Shown: positions 16,888 through 17,063 of the stretch, piece after piece | Layout: every line of letters begins with the position of its first letter | Position numbering within the stretch: position 1 is the first letter of the stretch | From: Parachlorella kessleri | Taxonomy: Eukaryota; Chlorophyta; Trebouxiophyceae; Chlorellales; Chlorellaceae | NCBI GenBank assembly: GCA_001598975.1 | Contig: BBXU01002592.1 | Coordinates: forward strand, 1 to 17,063 | Direction: 5' to 3' | Length of the DNA stretch: 17,063 bases | Notes under the pieces: model-generated | Told to the model about the DNA's origin: nothing | The model's input: the letters and a program-made list of their open reading frames with translations, nothing else | The model's database searches: none | Position numbers and translations under genes: made by a program

Positions 16888-17063
16888 ACCCCCCCGGCCT
16901 GTCATGGTGCTGCCTCCCTCACTGCTCGCTCCAGAGGGTGGTGCACGGCAGCTGAACTTGTACCGTCAGACCCCAGCATGCTCAACGCTCAGCAATGCTT
17001 CCAGCATGGCTTGCAGCTAGCTCGTGAGCTAGCTGGTTTCTGACAGAGAGCATGTAGGGGTAT
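16888..17063. other. Unassigned right edge
   Basis: Apart from a small inverted repeat at 17014-17035, I see nothing definite here. A possible acceptor near 16935 (gctccag) could begin a further exon of the weak + strand candidate, but three frames compete and none is compelling. Confidence 0.3.
17014..17035. repeat. Inverted repeat with 10-base arms and a 2-base spacer
   Basis: The arms cagctagctc and gagctagctg are perfect reverse complements separated by gt. It could form a hairpin or cruciform, or bind a dimeric protein. It lies outside any confident gene. Confidence 0.7.

Overview
This window reads as nuclear DNA of a green alga (Chlorophyta). Genes are split by many short introns, mostly GT-AG with gtgagt-like donors and (t)gctgcag acceptors. 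Base composition is moderately GC-rich, and proteins have Ala/Gln/Pro/Gly-rich low-complexity stretches. The DNAJ-TPR gene resembles a plant-type family. Nothing looks bacterial: no operons, Shine-Dalgarno sites, IS elements or CRISPR arrays. A Scenedesmus-like member of the Sphaeropleales would fit, but that is only a guess.

Layout, left to right. (1) 1-274, + strand: the last two exons of an unidentified gene that enters from the left. (2) 1408-7485, - strand: a complete 12-exon gene for a co-chaperone of about 1192 residues. It has an N-terminal disordered region with FxF/FxFG motifs, two TPR blocks with Hsp70/Hsp90 carboxylate-clamp residues, a C-terminal J domain with an HPD motif, and a Gly/Tyr/Ser-rich tail. 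(3) 7486-8033: a compact divergent promoter region with a TATA box on the co-chaperone side and a CCAAT box. (4) 8034-13679, + strand: a complete 14-exon gene for a 706-residue, 12-helix major facilitator transporter of the SLC43/LAT3 type, probably moving amino acids. (5) 13680-15199: a gene-free convergent interval with a small tandem repeat. (6) 15200-16111, - strand: a two-exon gene for a small ankyrin-repeat protein that ends in a predicted tail anchor. (7) 16494 to about 16884, + strand: a weak candidate for the 5' end of another gene.

Both long genes were assembled by hand from splice sites. In each, every exon joins in phase and the coding total divides by three, which strongly supports the models. 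The genes do not form an obvious pathway; the only visible link is the head-to-head promoter of the co-chaperone and transporter genes.

The points most worth checking are: nucleoporin-like FxFG motifs at the N terminus of a J-domain co-chaperone; an exitron-like segment inside its J domain; a GC-AG first intron in the transporter gene; an intron of that gene that carries exon-like copies of the neighbouring transmembrane-segment exons; and the ankyrin protein with a C-terminal membrane anchor. I see no clear novel multi-gene system.
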